From positions 1 through 64,000 of the forward strand of contig CANQGM010000007.1 of the NCBI GenBank assembly GCA_947623205.1: a stretch of DNA of 64,000 nt. The letters are read 5' to 3'. This DNA is from an uncultured Clostridia bacterium (GTDB lineage Bacteria > Bacillota > Clostridia > Oscillospirales > Acutalibacteraceae). The notes under the pieces are model-generated. The model searched no databases. It was not told the DNA's origin and was given only the letters and a program-made list of their open reading frames with translations. This document shows positions 52,500 through 60,640 of the stretch, in pieces; the stretch's first letter is position 1; every line of letters starts with the position of its first letter. Both the position numbers and the translations under genes were made by a program.

Positions 52500-52525
52500 A
52501 TATCACGGTTTTGGAGATTTTGCAA
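52497..52525 (-). promoter_or_regulatory. Promoter of the rrf2 gene
   Basis: On the minus strand TTGCAA (52525-52520), 17 bases, TATACT (52502-52497) preceded by TGA (extended -10). The leader to the ATG at 52453 is about 35 bases. Confidence 0.7.
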
Positions 52526-52553
52526 TATGATTAAAATGCAATAAATATCTATA

Positions 52554-52573
52554 AAACCTATGAGAATACTATG
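52554..52573 (+). promoter_or_regulatory. Putative CymR-like operator 1, metY
   Basis: AAACCTATGAGAATACTATG lies exactly 40 bases (about four helical turns) before the second copy at 52594, so proteins bound at both sites could touch. Confidence 0.6.
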
Positions 52574-52593
52574 CAAATCTACAAAACAGAAGA

Positions 52594-52613
52594 AAACCTA
52601 TTGATTTACTATG
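52594..52613 (+). promoter_or_regulatory. Putative CymR-like operator 2, metY
   Basis: AAACCTATTGATTTACTATG overlaps the -35 box at 52601, so binding would compete with RNA polymerase. Confidence 0.62.
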
Positions 52614-52629
52614 TTAAGTAGGTTATAAT
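52601..52629 (+). promoter_or_regulatory. Promoter of the metY sulfur operon
   Basis: TTGATT (52601-52606), 17 bases, TATAAT (52624-52629). The start is expected near 52636, leaving a 67-base leader before metY. It would drive the 12-gene operon to cysN, in which gaps are all short. Confidence 0.78.
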
Positions 52630-52702
52630 AGGCGCAACGATTTTAACTGGCAATTTATTACTCTGTACATTACTATCTATATACTAAAAAACAGGTGACA
52701 AT

Positions 52703-53941
52703 ATGAAATTTAACACTGCGTTACTGCACAAAAATTATGAAAGCGATCCCTTGACGGGAGCAACCGTAACGCCGATTTATCAGTCAAGCGCGTTTTCCCA
52801 TGAATCTCCGGAAAAGCTCGAAAAAATATTTAATAATAAAGCGCCGGGCTTTGCTTATTCGAGAATAAGCAATCCCACCGTTGATTCGTTCGAAAGACGT
52901 ATAGCCTCGCTTGAAAGCGGAATAGGTGCGGTAGCTTGTTCATCCGGTATGGCGGCGGTCACGATGTCGCTTTTAAATATACTTAAAACAGGCGATGAAA
53001 TCATAGCCGGTTCGGGACTTTTTGGAGGAACCATAGATCTGTTCGGCGACTTAAAAGCATTTGGGATTAAAGCCAATTTCGTAAAGCGTGTCTGTAATGA
53101 TGAAATAGAACCTTTTATTACAGAAAAGACAAAGGCAATATTTGCCGAGCTTATCGGAAATCCCGCGCTTGATATCGTAGATATAGAAAGGGTTTCAGAG
53201 CTTGCGCATAAGCATAAAATACCTTTAATTATTGATAGTACGACCGCGACGCCATGTCTTATTCATCCCATAGATTACGGTGCGGACATTGTTGTTCATT
53301 CCACCTCTAAGTATATAAACGGCGGCGGAAATGCCATAAGCGGTATAATTATTGACAGCGGCAATTTTATGTGGGACGAGAACCGCTATGAATTTATCGG
53401 TGAATATAAAAAATACGGCAAATTTGCTTATCTTGCAAAGCTGAGAAACGGAATATGGCGCAATATCGGCTGTTGCCTATCTCCTGTGAATGCGTTTTTA
53501 AATACTATCGGTTTGGAGACTATGGGTTTAAGAATGGAAAGACTGTGCGACAATGCCTTACAGCTTGCGGAGTATCTTGATACCTTTGAAGATATTGACG
53601 TAAATTATCCTATGATGAAAAAAAGTCCGTATTATCCGCTTGCACAAAAGCTTTTCAAAGGCAAAGGCGGCGCAATACTCACAATACGGGCGGGAAGCAA
53701 GGAAAGAGCGTTCAGGCTTATGAATAATCTGAAATTACCTCTTATAGCGACGAATATAGGAGATGTGAGAACCTTGGTTATTCATCCTGCAAGTACGATT
53801 TATGCACACAGCAGTGAGGAACAAAAAATCAATGCAGAAGTATATAATGACACAATCAGAATAAGTATTGGTATAGAGGATATAGAAGACCTGAAAGAGG
53901 ATTTCAGGCAGGCGATAGAAAAGCTGCGGGAGGAAAACTAA
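52703..53941 (+). CDS. metY: O-acetylhomoserine sulfhydrylase-type PLP enzyme
   Basis: 412 residues, ATG 52703 with acaggtgac. FAYSRISNPTVDSFERRIAS, the PLP lysine in VVHSTSKYINGGGNAISG (about 207) and IHPASTIYAHSSEEQ identify a Cys/Met-metabolism enzyme of the MetY type. Normally it makes homocysteine from O-acetylhomoserine and sulfide. Here it heads an operon with a sulfur-carrier protein, its E1 and a JAMM peptidase, the arrangement in which Wolinella MetY takes sulfur from a protein thiocarboxylate. It abuts the sulfite reductase gene. Confidence 0.87.
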   Translation: MKFNTALLHKNYESDPLTGATVTPIYQSSAFSHESPEKLEKIFNNKAPGFAYSRISNPTVDSFERRIASLESGIGAVACSSGMAAVTMSLLNILKTGDEIIAGSGLFGGTIDLFGDLKAFGIKANFVKRVCNDEIEPFITEKTKAIFAELIGNPALDIVDIERVSELAHKHKIPLIIDSTTATPCLIHPIDYGADIVVHSTSKYINGGGNAISGIIIDSGNFMWDENRYEFIGEYKKYGKFAYLAKLRNGIWRNIGCCLSPVNAFLNTIGLETMGLRMERLCDNALQLAEYLDTFEDIDVNYPMMKKSPYYPLAQKLFKGKGGAILTIRAGSKERAFRLMNNLKLPLIATNIGDVRTLVIHPASTIYAHSSEEQKINAEVYNDTIRISIGIEDIEDLKEDFRQAIEKLREEN

Positions 53942-54802
53942 ATGGCTGTAGATTATGCAACTTTAAAAAAAGGCGGATTTATGCGCCAGAAGCAAAAGAA
54001 TAATTTTTCATTAAGACTGAGGGTGGTAGGAGGAAACCTTACTGCAACACAGCTTGCAAAAATAGCAGAGGTTGCAGAAAAGTTCGGCGACGGACACGTT
54101 CACCTGACATCACGGCAAAGCGTAGAAATACCGTTTATTAAGCTCGATGATATTGAGGAGGTAAAAAACGCTCTTGCCGAGGGTGATGTCCAGCCGGGAG
54201 TGTGCGGGCCGAGAGTTCGCACCATTACTGCCTGCCAGGGACAGGAGATATGTCCGAGCGGCTGTATTGATACATACGCTCTCGCAAAGGAGCTTGACGA
54301 GCGTTATTTCGCAAGAGAACTGCCACATAAGTTTAAGTTCGGGATAACAGGTTGTCAGAACAACTGCCTGAAAGCCGAAGAAAACGACTTGGGCATTAAA
54401 GGCGGAATAAAAGTGAGCTGGAGAAAAGATGATTGTATCGGCTGCGGAGTGTGTGAAAAGGCTTGCAGAGTCGGCGCGATAAGTATAGCGGACGGAAAAA
54501 TAGAGGTTGATAAAACAAAATGCAACTTTTGCGGACGCTGTTATAAAGCCTGTCCTACCGAAGCATGGGATACGGTTCACGGCTATATTGTTTCGTTTGG
54601 AGGACTATTCGGCAACAGCATTAATAAGGGAGAAACAATAATCCCGTTCATTGAAGACAAGGAAAAGCTTATGCAAATCTGCGACGCGGCGATACATTTT
54701 TTTGAAGATAACGCAAATCCCGGTGAGCGCTTTAAATTTATTATTGACCGGGTCGGTAAAGAAAAATTTGAAAATACAATTTTGGAGGCATACAATGGCT
54801 GA
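53942..54802 (+). CDS. Small siroheme-[4Fe-4S] sulfite reductase with ferredoxin domain
   Basis: 286 residues, starting at the base after metY. NLTATQLAKIAEVAEKFGDG and HLTSRQSVEIPF form the parachute/ferrodoxin-like half. TACQGQEICPSGC and GITGCQNNCLKAEE supply the four cysteines for siroheme-linked [4Fe-4S]. CIGCGVCEKACRVGA and CNFCGRCYKACPTEAWD add two ferredoxin clusters (about 160-215). This compact plan resembles AsrC and the C-terminal part of archaeal Fsr rather than CysI. It should reduce sulfite to sulfide with ferredoxin as donor. Siroheme comes from the adjacent hem operon. Confidence 0.85.
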   Translation: MAVDYATLKKGGFMRQKQKNNFSLRLRVVGGNLTATQLAKIAEVAEKFGDGHVHLTSRQSVEIPFIKLDDIEEVKNALAEGDVQPGVCGPRVRTITACQGQEICPSGCIDTYALAKELDERYFARELPHKFKFGITGCQNNCLKAEENDLGIKGGIKVSWRKDDCIGCGVCEKACRVGAISIADGKIEVDKTKCNFCGRCYKACPTEAWDTVHGYIVSFGGLFGNSINKGETIIPFIEDKEKLMQICDAAIHFFEDNANPGERFKFIIDRVGKEKFENTILEAYNG

Positions 54803-55040
54803 TTTTATTATTGACGATACGGTAGATATAACCGATGTGGTTTGTCCCACAACATTTGTCAAAGCGAAAATAGCGCTTGAAGAGCTTGAGGAAGGACAGA
54901 TCTTATCTGTAAAAATGAATGACGGAGAACCTGTTCAGAACGTGCCGAGAAGCATAAAAGAAGAGGGACATCAGATTTTAAAATTGATCGACAATGGCGA
55001 CGGCACATATGATCTCATTGTAAAAAAGGTGGGTGATTAA
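54795..55040 (+). CDS. TusA-like sulfurtransferase
   Basis: 81 residues; ATG 54795 overlaps the sulfite reductase stop and follows tttggaggc. DDTVDITDVVCPTTFVKAKI has the TusA Cys-Pro (CPxx) active site, and LEEGQILSVKMNDGEP with EEGHQIL completes the IF3-like fold. TusA proteins pass persulfide sulfur. In this operon it may relay sulfur from sulfite reductase to HcyS/HcyF. Confidence 0.82.
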   Translation: MADFIIDDTVDITDVVCPTTFVKAKIALEELEEGQILSVKMNDGEPVQNVPRSIKEEGHQILKLIDNGDGTYDLIVKKVGD

Positions 55041-55358
55041 ATGTCTGTTAGAGTTAATGCAGAGAGCTTTGAAGCGGAGGTTTTAAATTCAAAACTGCCC
55101 GTTCTTGCGGATTTTTATTCTGACAGCTGTGTACCCTGCAAGCGTTTGTCACCTGTTCTTGCTGAAATTGAAGAACGGTATGCAGACAGCATAAATATTG
55201 CAAAAATCAATATAAATTTTGACGCTGAGCTTGCCGAAAAATATGAGGTTCAGGCGGCGCCTACACTGATATTTTTTAAAGGCGGTCAGGAAACCGAGCG
55301 TCTTATAGGTGCGGTGAAAAAATCCGAAATAACTGAAATAATTGAAAAATTAAAATAA
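55041..55358 (+). CDS. Thioredoxin
   Basis: 105 residues, directly after tusA. VLADFYSDSCVPCKRLSPVL carries a C-V-P-C active site in place of the usual C-G-P-C; YEVQAAPTLIFFKGGQETER has the cis-Pro. The partner reductase is encoded at 56833. It may reduce AprA, sulfite reductase intermediates or persulfides. Confidence 0.9.
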   Translation: MSVRVNAESFEAEVLNSKLPVLADFYSDSCVPCKRLSPVLAEIEERYADSINIAKININFDAELAEKYEVQAAPTLIFFKGGQETERLIGAVKKSEITEIIEKLK

Positions 55359-55378
55359 ATAAAGAGGAGATTGTTATT

Positions 55379-55585
55379 ATGCTTATTACAGTTGCAGGAG
55401 TAAAAAAAGAAGTAAAGGACGACTTAACGGTTGCTCAGCTTGTTATTGATGAAAAGGTTGAAACACCTCAGTATGTAACGGTTACGATCAATGATGAATT
55501 TGTTGAAAGCAGAGATTTTAAAAATACAGTATTAAAAGACGGCGATACAGTCGAATTTTTGTATTTTATGGGAGGCGGACAATAA
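55379..55585 (+). CDS. hcyS: Sulfur-carrier protein with blocked C-terminus (HcyS-like)
   Basis: 68 residues of the ThiS/MoaD beta-grasp fold: MLITVAGVKKEVKDDLTVAQ, YVTVTINDEFVESRDF and VLKDGDTVEFLYFMGGGQ. The functional end of such carriers is Gly-Gly, but here a Gln follows, so one residue must be removed before adenylation. The E1 gene starts at the next base and a JAMM peptidase after that, as in the hcyS-hcyF-hcyD set of Wolinella, where HcyS ends in an extra Ala. Symbol assigned by that analogy. Confidence 0.85.
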   Translation: MLITVAGVKKEVKDDLTVAQLVIDEKVETPQYVTVTINDEFVESRDFKNTVLKDGDTVEFLYFMGGGQ

Positions 55586-56398
55586 ATGGCATTCACCAAT
55601 GAACAGATCGAGCGGTACTCCCGTCATATAATTTTAAAAGAAGTAGGTGCAAAGGGTCAGAAAAAGCTTCTTAATGCAAGTGTGCTGATAATCGGAGCCG
55701 GCGGATTGGGAGCGCCTGCCGCAATGTATCTCGCGGCGGCGGGCGTTGGAACAATAGGTATTGCGGACGCGGATGAAGTGGACCTTTCCAATCTTCAAAG
55801 ACAGATTATCCACGCAACAAAGGATGTAGGCAAGGCTAAGGTGCTCTCGGCGAAAGAAACTATTGAAGAAATGAATCCCGATGTTACCGTAAATACCTAC
55901 CGCACATTCGTTACAAGCGAAAATATAATGGATTTAATAAAGGATTATGATTTCATCATTGACGGAACAGATAACTTTCCCGCAAAATTCCTCATCAACG
56001 ACGCTTGCGTAATGGCGAAAAAACCGTTCTCACACGCGGGTATTATCCGCTTTCAGGGACAGCTTATGACATACGTCCCCGGCGAAGGCCCATGCTATCG
56101 CTGTGTATTTAAAAATCCGCCGCCAAAGGATGCGGTCCCAACCTGTAAACAAGCGGGAGTTATCGGCGCTATGGGCGGTGTAATAGGCAGTCTTCAGGCT
56201 ATGGAAGCGGTTAAGTATATACTCGGAGTAGGTCAGCTTCTTACAGGTTATCTGCTTACATATGATGCTCTGAAAATGGAATTTCGTAAGGTTAAGCTTC
56301 CTACAAAAACAGATGACTGCGAGGTTTGCGGAGCTAATCCTACTATAACCGAGCTTATAGACTATGAACAGGCGGAATGTGACGGTGTAGGCTTATGA
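55586..56398 (+). CDS. hcyF: E1-like adenylyltransferase for the sulfur carrier (HcyF/MoeB/ThiF)
   Basis: 270 residues. ERYSRHIILKEVGAKGQKKL, LIIGAGGLGAPAAMYLAAAG (ATP loop), VDLSNLQRQIIH (Arg finger), CYRCVFKNPPP with CEVCGANP (zinc ligands), and PTCKQAGVIGAMGGVIGSLQ give a complete MoeB/ThiF enzyme. It activates the carrier C-terminus as acyl-adenylate for attack by sulfide. It lacks a rhodanese domain, consistent with direct sulfide use. Confidence 0.9.
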   Translation: MAFTNEQIERYSRHIILKEVGAKGQKKLLNASVLIIGAGGLGAPAAMYLAAAGVGTIGIADADEVDLSNLQRQIIHATKDVGKAKVLSAKETIEEMNPDVTVNTYRTFVTSENIMDLIKDYDFIIDGTDNFPAKFLINDACVMAKKPFSHAGIIRFQGQLMTYVPGEGPCYRCVFKNPPPKDAVPTCKQAGVIGAMGGVIGSLQAMEAVKYILGVGQLLTGYLLTYDALKMEFRKVKLPTKTDDCEVCGANPTITELIDYEQAECDGVGL

Positions 56399-56805
56399 TT
56401 TCGATGAAAAGTGAAGATTATAAAGCGATTCTTGAACACGCGAGAAAAGAGCTTCCCAATGAAGCCTGCGGACTTATTGCGGGAAAGCTTGATGGGGATA
56501 ATAAAATAATCAAAAAAGTTTATTTTCTCACAAATATTGACCATTCAAACGAGCATTTTTCACTTGACGCCAAGGAACAGCTCGCCGCAATAAAGGATAT
56601 GCGCTCTAATGAACTTGTCCCTTTGGGTAACTGGCATTCGCATCCTGAGTCGCCGTCAAGACCCTCTGATGAGGACAAAAGACTTGCGTATGACAGTAAG
56701 GCGAGTTATCTTATTTTATCGCTTATGGATAATGAAAACCCCGTGCTTAATTCATTTAAAATAGAGGGAAATAATGCTGAAAAAGAGAACTTAGTAATAT
56801 GGTAA
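56395..56805 (+). CDS. hcyD: JAMM/Mov34 metallopeptidase (HcyD/Mec-type)
   Basis: 136 residues, overlapping the previous stop (ATGA). NEACGLIAG supplies the catalytic Glu, and NWHSHPESPSRPSDED matches the JAMM zinc motif H-S-H-x7-S-x2-D. In M. tuberculosis Mec and Wolinella HcyD this enzyme cleaves sulfur carrier C-termini: it trims the blocking residue and later frees the amino-acid product. Here it would remove the Gln from HcyS and release homocysteine. Confidence 0.9.
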   Translation: MISMKSEDYKAILEHARKELPNEACGLIAGKLDGDNKIIKKVYFLTNIDHSNEHFSLDAKEQLAAIKDMRSNELVPLGNWHSHPESPSRPSDEDKRLAYDSKASYLILSLMDNENPVLNSFKIEGNNAEKENLVIW

Positions 56806-56832
56806 AATTACGTTCTTTGTCAGAGGTAAAAT

Positions 56833-57747
56833 ATGTACGATACAATTATAATCGGCAGCGGCCCTGCAGGATTATCGGCGGCGGTTTATGCAAAGCGTGC
56901 GCAGCTGCGTGCTGTCGTTGTTGAAAGAGAATATATGGGAACAGGGCAGATCGCCGAGAGTGAACGAGTTGATAATTATCTCGGAATATATGGCGAAAGC
57001 GGCTATGATTTGGGAGAAAGGTTTCGGCAGCACGCTGTTTCGCTGGGAGCCGAATTTTATGAGGGAGAAGCGGTTAAAATTATTCCCAAAGAACATTATT
57101 ACAGTATAGTTTTTTCGGATGATGAGATTTTAGAAACCAAAACAATAATTTATGCCGCCGGCGCAAACCCGAGAAGGCTTAATATAAAAGGTGAAAGCGA
57201 ATTTTCGGGCAAAGGGGTATCCTATTGCGCTGTATGCGACGGTGCATTTTATAAAAATAAAACCGTTGCAGTTATCGGCGGAGGAGATACAGCCTTGCAG
57301 GATGCGATTCTGCTCTCAAAAATTGCCGAAGCTGTTTATTTGATACACCGCCGAGATGAATTTAGAGCCAACAAAGCCTTGCAGCAAGCGGTAAAAAATA
57401 CAAAAAATATTAAGCCGATTCTGAACGCAGTCCCATTGGAAATCATAGGCGATAAAAAGGTGAGCGCTGTTAAGATTTTGCATAATAATTGCGAAGAAAT
57501 CATAAATACCGACGGAGCTTTTGTAGCAATTGGAACCGTTCCGAATTCAAAGCTTTTAGAAGGCATAGCGGAGCTTGATGATAATAACTATGTTATAGCA
57601 AATGAGGACGGCATAACCTCTGCAAAGGGTATTTTTGTCGCAGGAGATGTGAGAACAAAAAGCTTAAGGCAGGTAGTGACGGCAGTCAGCGACGGTGCAA
57701 ACTGCGTAATGTCAGCCGATAATTATATTTCAAAACTAAGCGAGTGA
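56833..57747 (+). CDS. trxB: Thioredoxin reductase-like flavoprotein
   Basis: 304 residues. DTIIIGSGPAGLSAAVYAKR (FAD), GVSYCAVCDGAFYKNKT with redox CAVC (about 134-137), VAVIGGGDTALQDAILLSKI (NAD(P)H) and GIFVAGDVRTKSLRQVVTAV. This is the low-molecular-weight TrxB plan. It likely reduces the thioredoxin at 55041 for sulfite or APS reduction. Confidence 0.92.
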   Translation: MYDTIIIGSGPAGLSAAVYAKRAQLRAVVVEREYMGTGQIAESERVDNYLGIYGESGYDLGERFRQHAVSLGAEFYEGEAVKIIPKEHYYSIVFSDDEILETKTIIYAAGANPRRLNIKGESEFSGKGVSYCAVCDGAFYKNKTVAVIGGGDTALQDAILLSKIAEAVYLIHRRDEFRANKALQQAVKNTKNIKPILNAVPLEIIGDKKVSAVKILHNNCEEIINTDGAFVAIGTVPNSKLLEGIAELDDNNYVIANEDGITSAKGIFVAGDVRTKSLRQVVTAVSDGANCVMSADNYISKLSE

Positions 57748-57751
57748 TTTT

Positions 57752-59431
57752 ATGAAAACCGAAAGACTCAAAACCGATATACTGATCATCGGCGGAGGAA
57801 CGGCAGGCTGTTATGCCGCTTTGACGATTTCCGAAAATTCCGATGCAAAGGTACTTATCTGTGAAAAGGCGCATATAAAGCGAAGCGGCTGTCTTGCCGC
57901 AGGTGTAAATGCACTTAACGCATATATTGCCGAAGGGAAAACTCCGCAGGACTATGTAGATTACGCAAAAAAGGACGCAGATAATATTGTAAGAGAGGAT
58001 TTGCTCCTCACTATGTCAGAGAGGCTGAATGCCGTTACAAAAAGGCTTGAACAGCTGGGACTTGTTATTTTAAAGGATAAAAACGGAAAGTATGTCACTC
58101 GCGGAAACAGAAATTTAAAAATAAACGGTGAAAATATAAAGCCTATTTTGGCGAACGCCGTAAAAAAGCTCCCTAATACAGATGTTCTTAACCGTGTAAA
58201 TATCACGGATTTTTTTGTTAAAAATAACCGTATAAGCGGCGCCTTTGGATTTGGAATAGAAAATGAAACATTTTACATAATTGAGGCGAACGCGGTCATT
58301 GTTGCCACCGGCGGAGCGGCAGGACTTTACAAGCCGAACAATCCCGGATTTTCACGCCATAAAATGTGGTATCCTCCCTTTAATACAGGAGCGGGATATG
58401 CAATGGGCATTAAAGCGGGAGCGGAGATGACCACGTTTGAAATGCGCTTTATTGCTCTGAGGTGTAAGGATACGATCGCTCCCACGGGAACTCTTGCACA
58501 GGGGGTAGGAGCAAAACAGATAAATTCTTTAGGGGAAGTATATGAAACAAAATACGGTATTACAACCTCTCAGCGTGTTTACGGTACAGTAAACGAAAAT
58601 CAACAGGGCAGGGGCCCGTGCTATCTGCAAACTGAGGGAATTACCGCCGAGCAGGATAATTCACTTAAAAAGGCGTATCTCAATATGGCTCCTTCGCAAA
58701 CCTTGAAGTGGATAGAAAGCGGAAAAAATCCCTCGGAGCAAAATGTGGAAATCGAAGGCACAGAGCCGTATATCGTAGGCGGCCATACGGCGAGCGGATA
58801 TTGGGTCGATACAAAAAGAGCGACCACAGTTAAGGGCTTGTTTGCGGCAGGAGATGTTGCGGGCGGCTGTCCGCAAAAATATGTTACGGGAGCATTGGCA
58901 GAGGGTGAAATTGCGGCGCTTTCGGCAATAAATTTTGTAAATGAAAATAACAGCGTGCCAATAGACGAAGCTATGACAGAAGAACATATTCAAGAAGCGG
59001 AAAAATTCCTGACCGATAATAACTCACGCTTTACTGCGGAACAGCTTGAAGAAGCGATGCAGACCGTTATGGATTCCTATGCAGGCGGAATAAAAACAAA
59101 TTATCGCTTTAATGAAAAACAGCTTAATATTGCAGATGAAAGGATAGTTAATCTTTTAAAGCTAAGCGAAAATCTGTATGCCGAGGACTTTCAGGAGCTT
59201 ATGTATATATATGAGCTTCGTGAGAGACTTGTTGTATGCAGAAGCGTGATTGCGCATCTTAAAGCCCGAAAAGAAACGCGCTGGCACAGCTTTGCGGAAA
59301 ATCTTGATTATCCCGATAAGGACGACAAAAACTTTCTGAAATATGTTAATTCACGTTATCAGGACGGAGAAATTAAAATAATACTTCGGGATTTAGTTGA
59401 TGGAGGTACAGCATATGAGCATAGCTATTGA
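57752..59431 (+). CDS. aprA: Adenylylsulfate reductase alpha subunit
   Basis: 559 residues. TDILIIGGGTAGCYAALTIS is the FAD loop; KRSGCLAAGVNALNAYI, RHKMWYPPFNTGAGYAMGIK with AEMTTFEMRFIALRCKDT, and GLFAAGDVAGGCPQKYVTGA are features of the fumarate-reductase-type AprA. It reduces APS to sulfite and AMP. It is about 60-100 residues shorter than dissimilatory AprA proteins. No qmo or dsr genes occur nearby, so it probably serves assimilation here. It is followed by aprB, overlapping 17 bases. Confidence 0.9.
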   Translation: MKTERLKTDILIIGGGTAGCYAALTISENSDAKVLICEKAHIKRSGCLAAGVNALNAYIAEGKTPQDYVDYAKKDADNIVREDLLLTMSERLNAVTKRLEQLGLVILKDKNGKYVTRGNRNLKINGENIKPILANAVKKLPNTDVLNRVNITDFFVKNNRISGAFGFGIENETFYIIEANAVIVATGGAAGLYKPNNPGFSRHKMWYPPFNTGAGYAMGIKAGAEMTTFEMRFIALRCKDTIAPTGTLAQGVGAKQINSLGEVYETKYGITTSQRVYGTVNENQQGRGPCYLQTEGITAEQDNSLKKAYLNMAPSQTLKWIESGKNPSEQNVEIEGTEPYIVGGHTASGYWVDTKRATTVKGLFAAGDVAGGCPQKYVTGALAEGEIAALSAINFVNENNSVPIDEAMTEEHIQEAEKFLTDNNSRFTAEQLEEAMQTVMDSYAGGIKTNYRFNEKQLNIADERIVNLLKLSENLYAEDFQELMYIYELRERLVVCRSVIAHLKARKETRWHSFAENLDYPDKDDKNFLKYVNSRYQDGEIKIILRDLVDGGTAYEHSY

Positions 59432-59729
59432 TAAGGATAAATGTATCGGCTGCGGAAAATGCCATACTGTATGTCCCGGAAGTCTGATAAAAATGGGAAA
59501 AGATAAAAAGGCGTTCATAAAATATCCCAAGGATTGCTGGGGCTGTACCTCCTGTATTAAAGAATGTCCCGTTTATGCAATCAGATTTTATCTGGGTGCC
59601 GACATAGGAGGTATAGGAAGCTTAGTCCATACAGAAAAGGACGGCGATATATTAAAATGGATTTTTGAACATCCAAACGGTGAAATTTCCGAGATCGAGA
59701 TAAATCAAAAAGAGTCTAATAAATATTAG
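59415..59729 (+). CDS. aprB: Adenylylsulfate reductase beta subunit
   Basis: 104 residues; ATG 59415 follows gatggaggtac. [19 protein letters not shown] and [20 protein letters not shown] bind two [4Fe-4S] clusters; [19 protein letters not shown] is typical of AprB. It lacks the long C-terminal extension of dissimilatory AprB (about 140-165 residues), consistent with a divergent, shortened enzyme. It feeds electrons to AprA. Confidence 0.88.
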   Translation: MSIAIDKDKCIGCGKCHTVCPGSLIKMGKDKKAFIKYPKDCWGCTSCIKECPVYAIRFYLGADIGGIGSLVHTEKDGDILKWIFEHPNGEISEIEINQKESNKY

Positions 59730-59740
59730 GAGGGATTCCT

Positions 59741-60640
59741 ATGAACACATTTTCACATCTTGATGCTCTTGAGGCAGAAGCCATATATATAATAAGAGAG
59801 GTGGCGGCGGAGTGCGAAAAGCCTGTAATGCTGTACTCGATCGGCAAGGACAGCTCCGTAATGCTTCATCTTGCGATGAAAGCGTTTTATCCGGAAAAGC
59901 CGCCATTTCCTTTTATGCACATAGATACAACATGGAAGTTTAAGGATATGATCAAATTCCGTGATGAAACCGCAAAAAAGCTTGGTATTGAAATGATTGT
60001 TTACTCCAACGAGGAGGGAATAAAAAACGGAATAAATCCGTTTGACCACGGTGCGGCATATACGGATATTATGAAAACGCAGGCTTTAAAGCAGGCGCTT
60101 TCAAAATACGGCTTTACAGCGGCATTCGGCGGCGGCAGGCGCGACGAAGAGAAGTCGCGCGCCAAGGAGCGTATTTTTTCATTCAGAAATGCGGCTCAGG
60201 CATGGGACCCTAAAAATCAGCGTCCCGAAATGTGGAAGCTTTACAATACGAAAATAAACAAAGGCGAAAGTATTCGTGTCTTTCCAATTTCCAATTGGAC
60301 CGAAAAAGATATTTGGCAGTACATAAAGCGCGAAAATATTGATATTGTTCCTCTTTATTTTGCAGCAGAGCGTCCCGTCGTTTATCGAGACGGAAATATA
60401 ATTATGGTCGACGATGACAGATTTCCGCTGAATCCCGGTGAAAAGCCCGAATATAAGTCCGTGCGTTTCAGAACACTTGGCTGCTATCCTCTTACAGGCG
60501 GCGTCGAATCGACTGCCGGTACGCTTGATGAAATAATAGAGGAAACACTGAGCTCGGTATCGTCCGAACGCACCTCAAGAGTTATTGATAATGAGGCGGC
60601 AGGAAGTATGGAACGCAGAAAAAGGGAGGGATACTTCTAA
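59741..60640 (+). CDS. cysD: Sulfate adenylyltransferase subunit 2
   Basis: 299 residues, ATG 59741 with aggagggat. [20 protein letters not shown] is the PP-loop (SxGKDS), [16 protein letters not shown] and [20 protein letters not shown] are CysD-specific, and [12 protein letters not shown] follows. With CysN it makes APS from sulfate and ATP. It overlaps cysN by one base. Confidence 0.95.
   Translation: MNTFSHLDALEAEAIYIIREVAAECEKPVMLYSIGKDSSVMLHLAMKAFYPEKPPFPFMHIDTTWKFKDMIKFRDETAKKLGIEMIVYSNEEGIKNGINPFDHGAAYTDIMKTQALKQALSKYGFTAAFGGGRRDEEKSRAKERIFSFRNAAQAWDPKNQRPEMWKLYNTKINKGESIRVFPISNWTEKDIWQYIKRENIDIVPLYFAAERPVVYRDGNIIMVDDDRFPLNPGEKPEYKSVRFRTLGCYPLTGGVESTAGTLDEIIEETLSSVSSERTSRVIDNEAAGSMERRKREGYF

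Noticed and set aside
55379..56805. Thiamine (ThiS/ThiF) or molybdopterin (MoaD/MoeB) biosynthesis
   Set aside because: No thiG, thiH, moaE or other genes of those pathways are near; the blocked C-terminus and the JAMM gene fit the Hcy pathway better.
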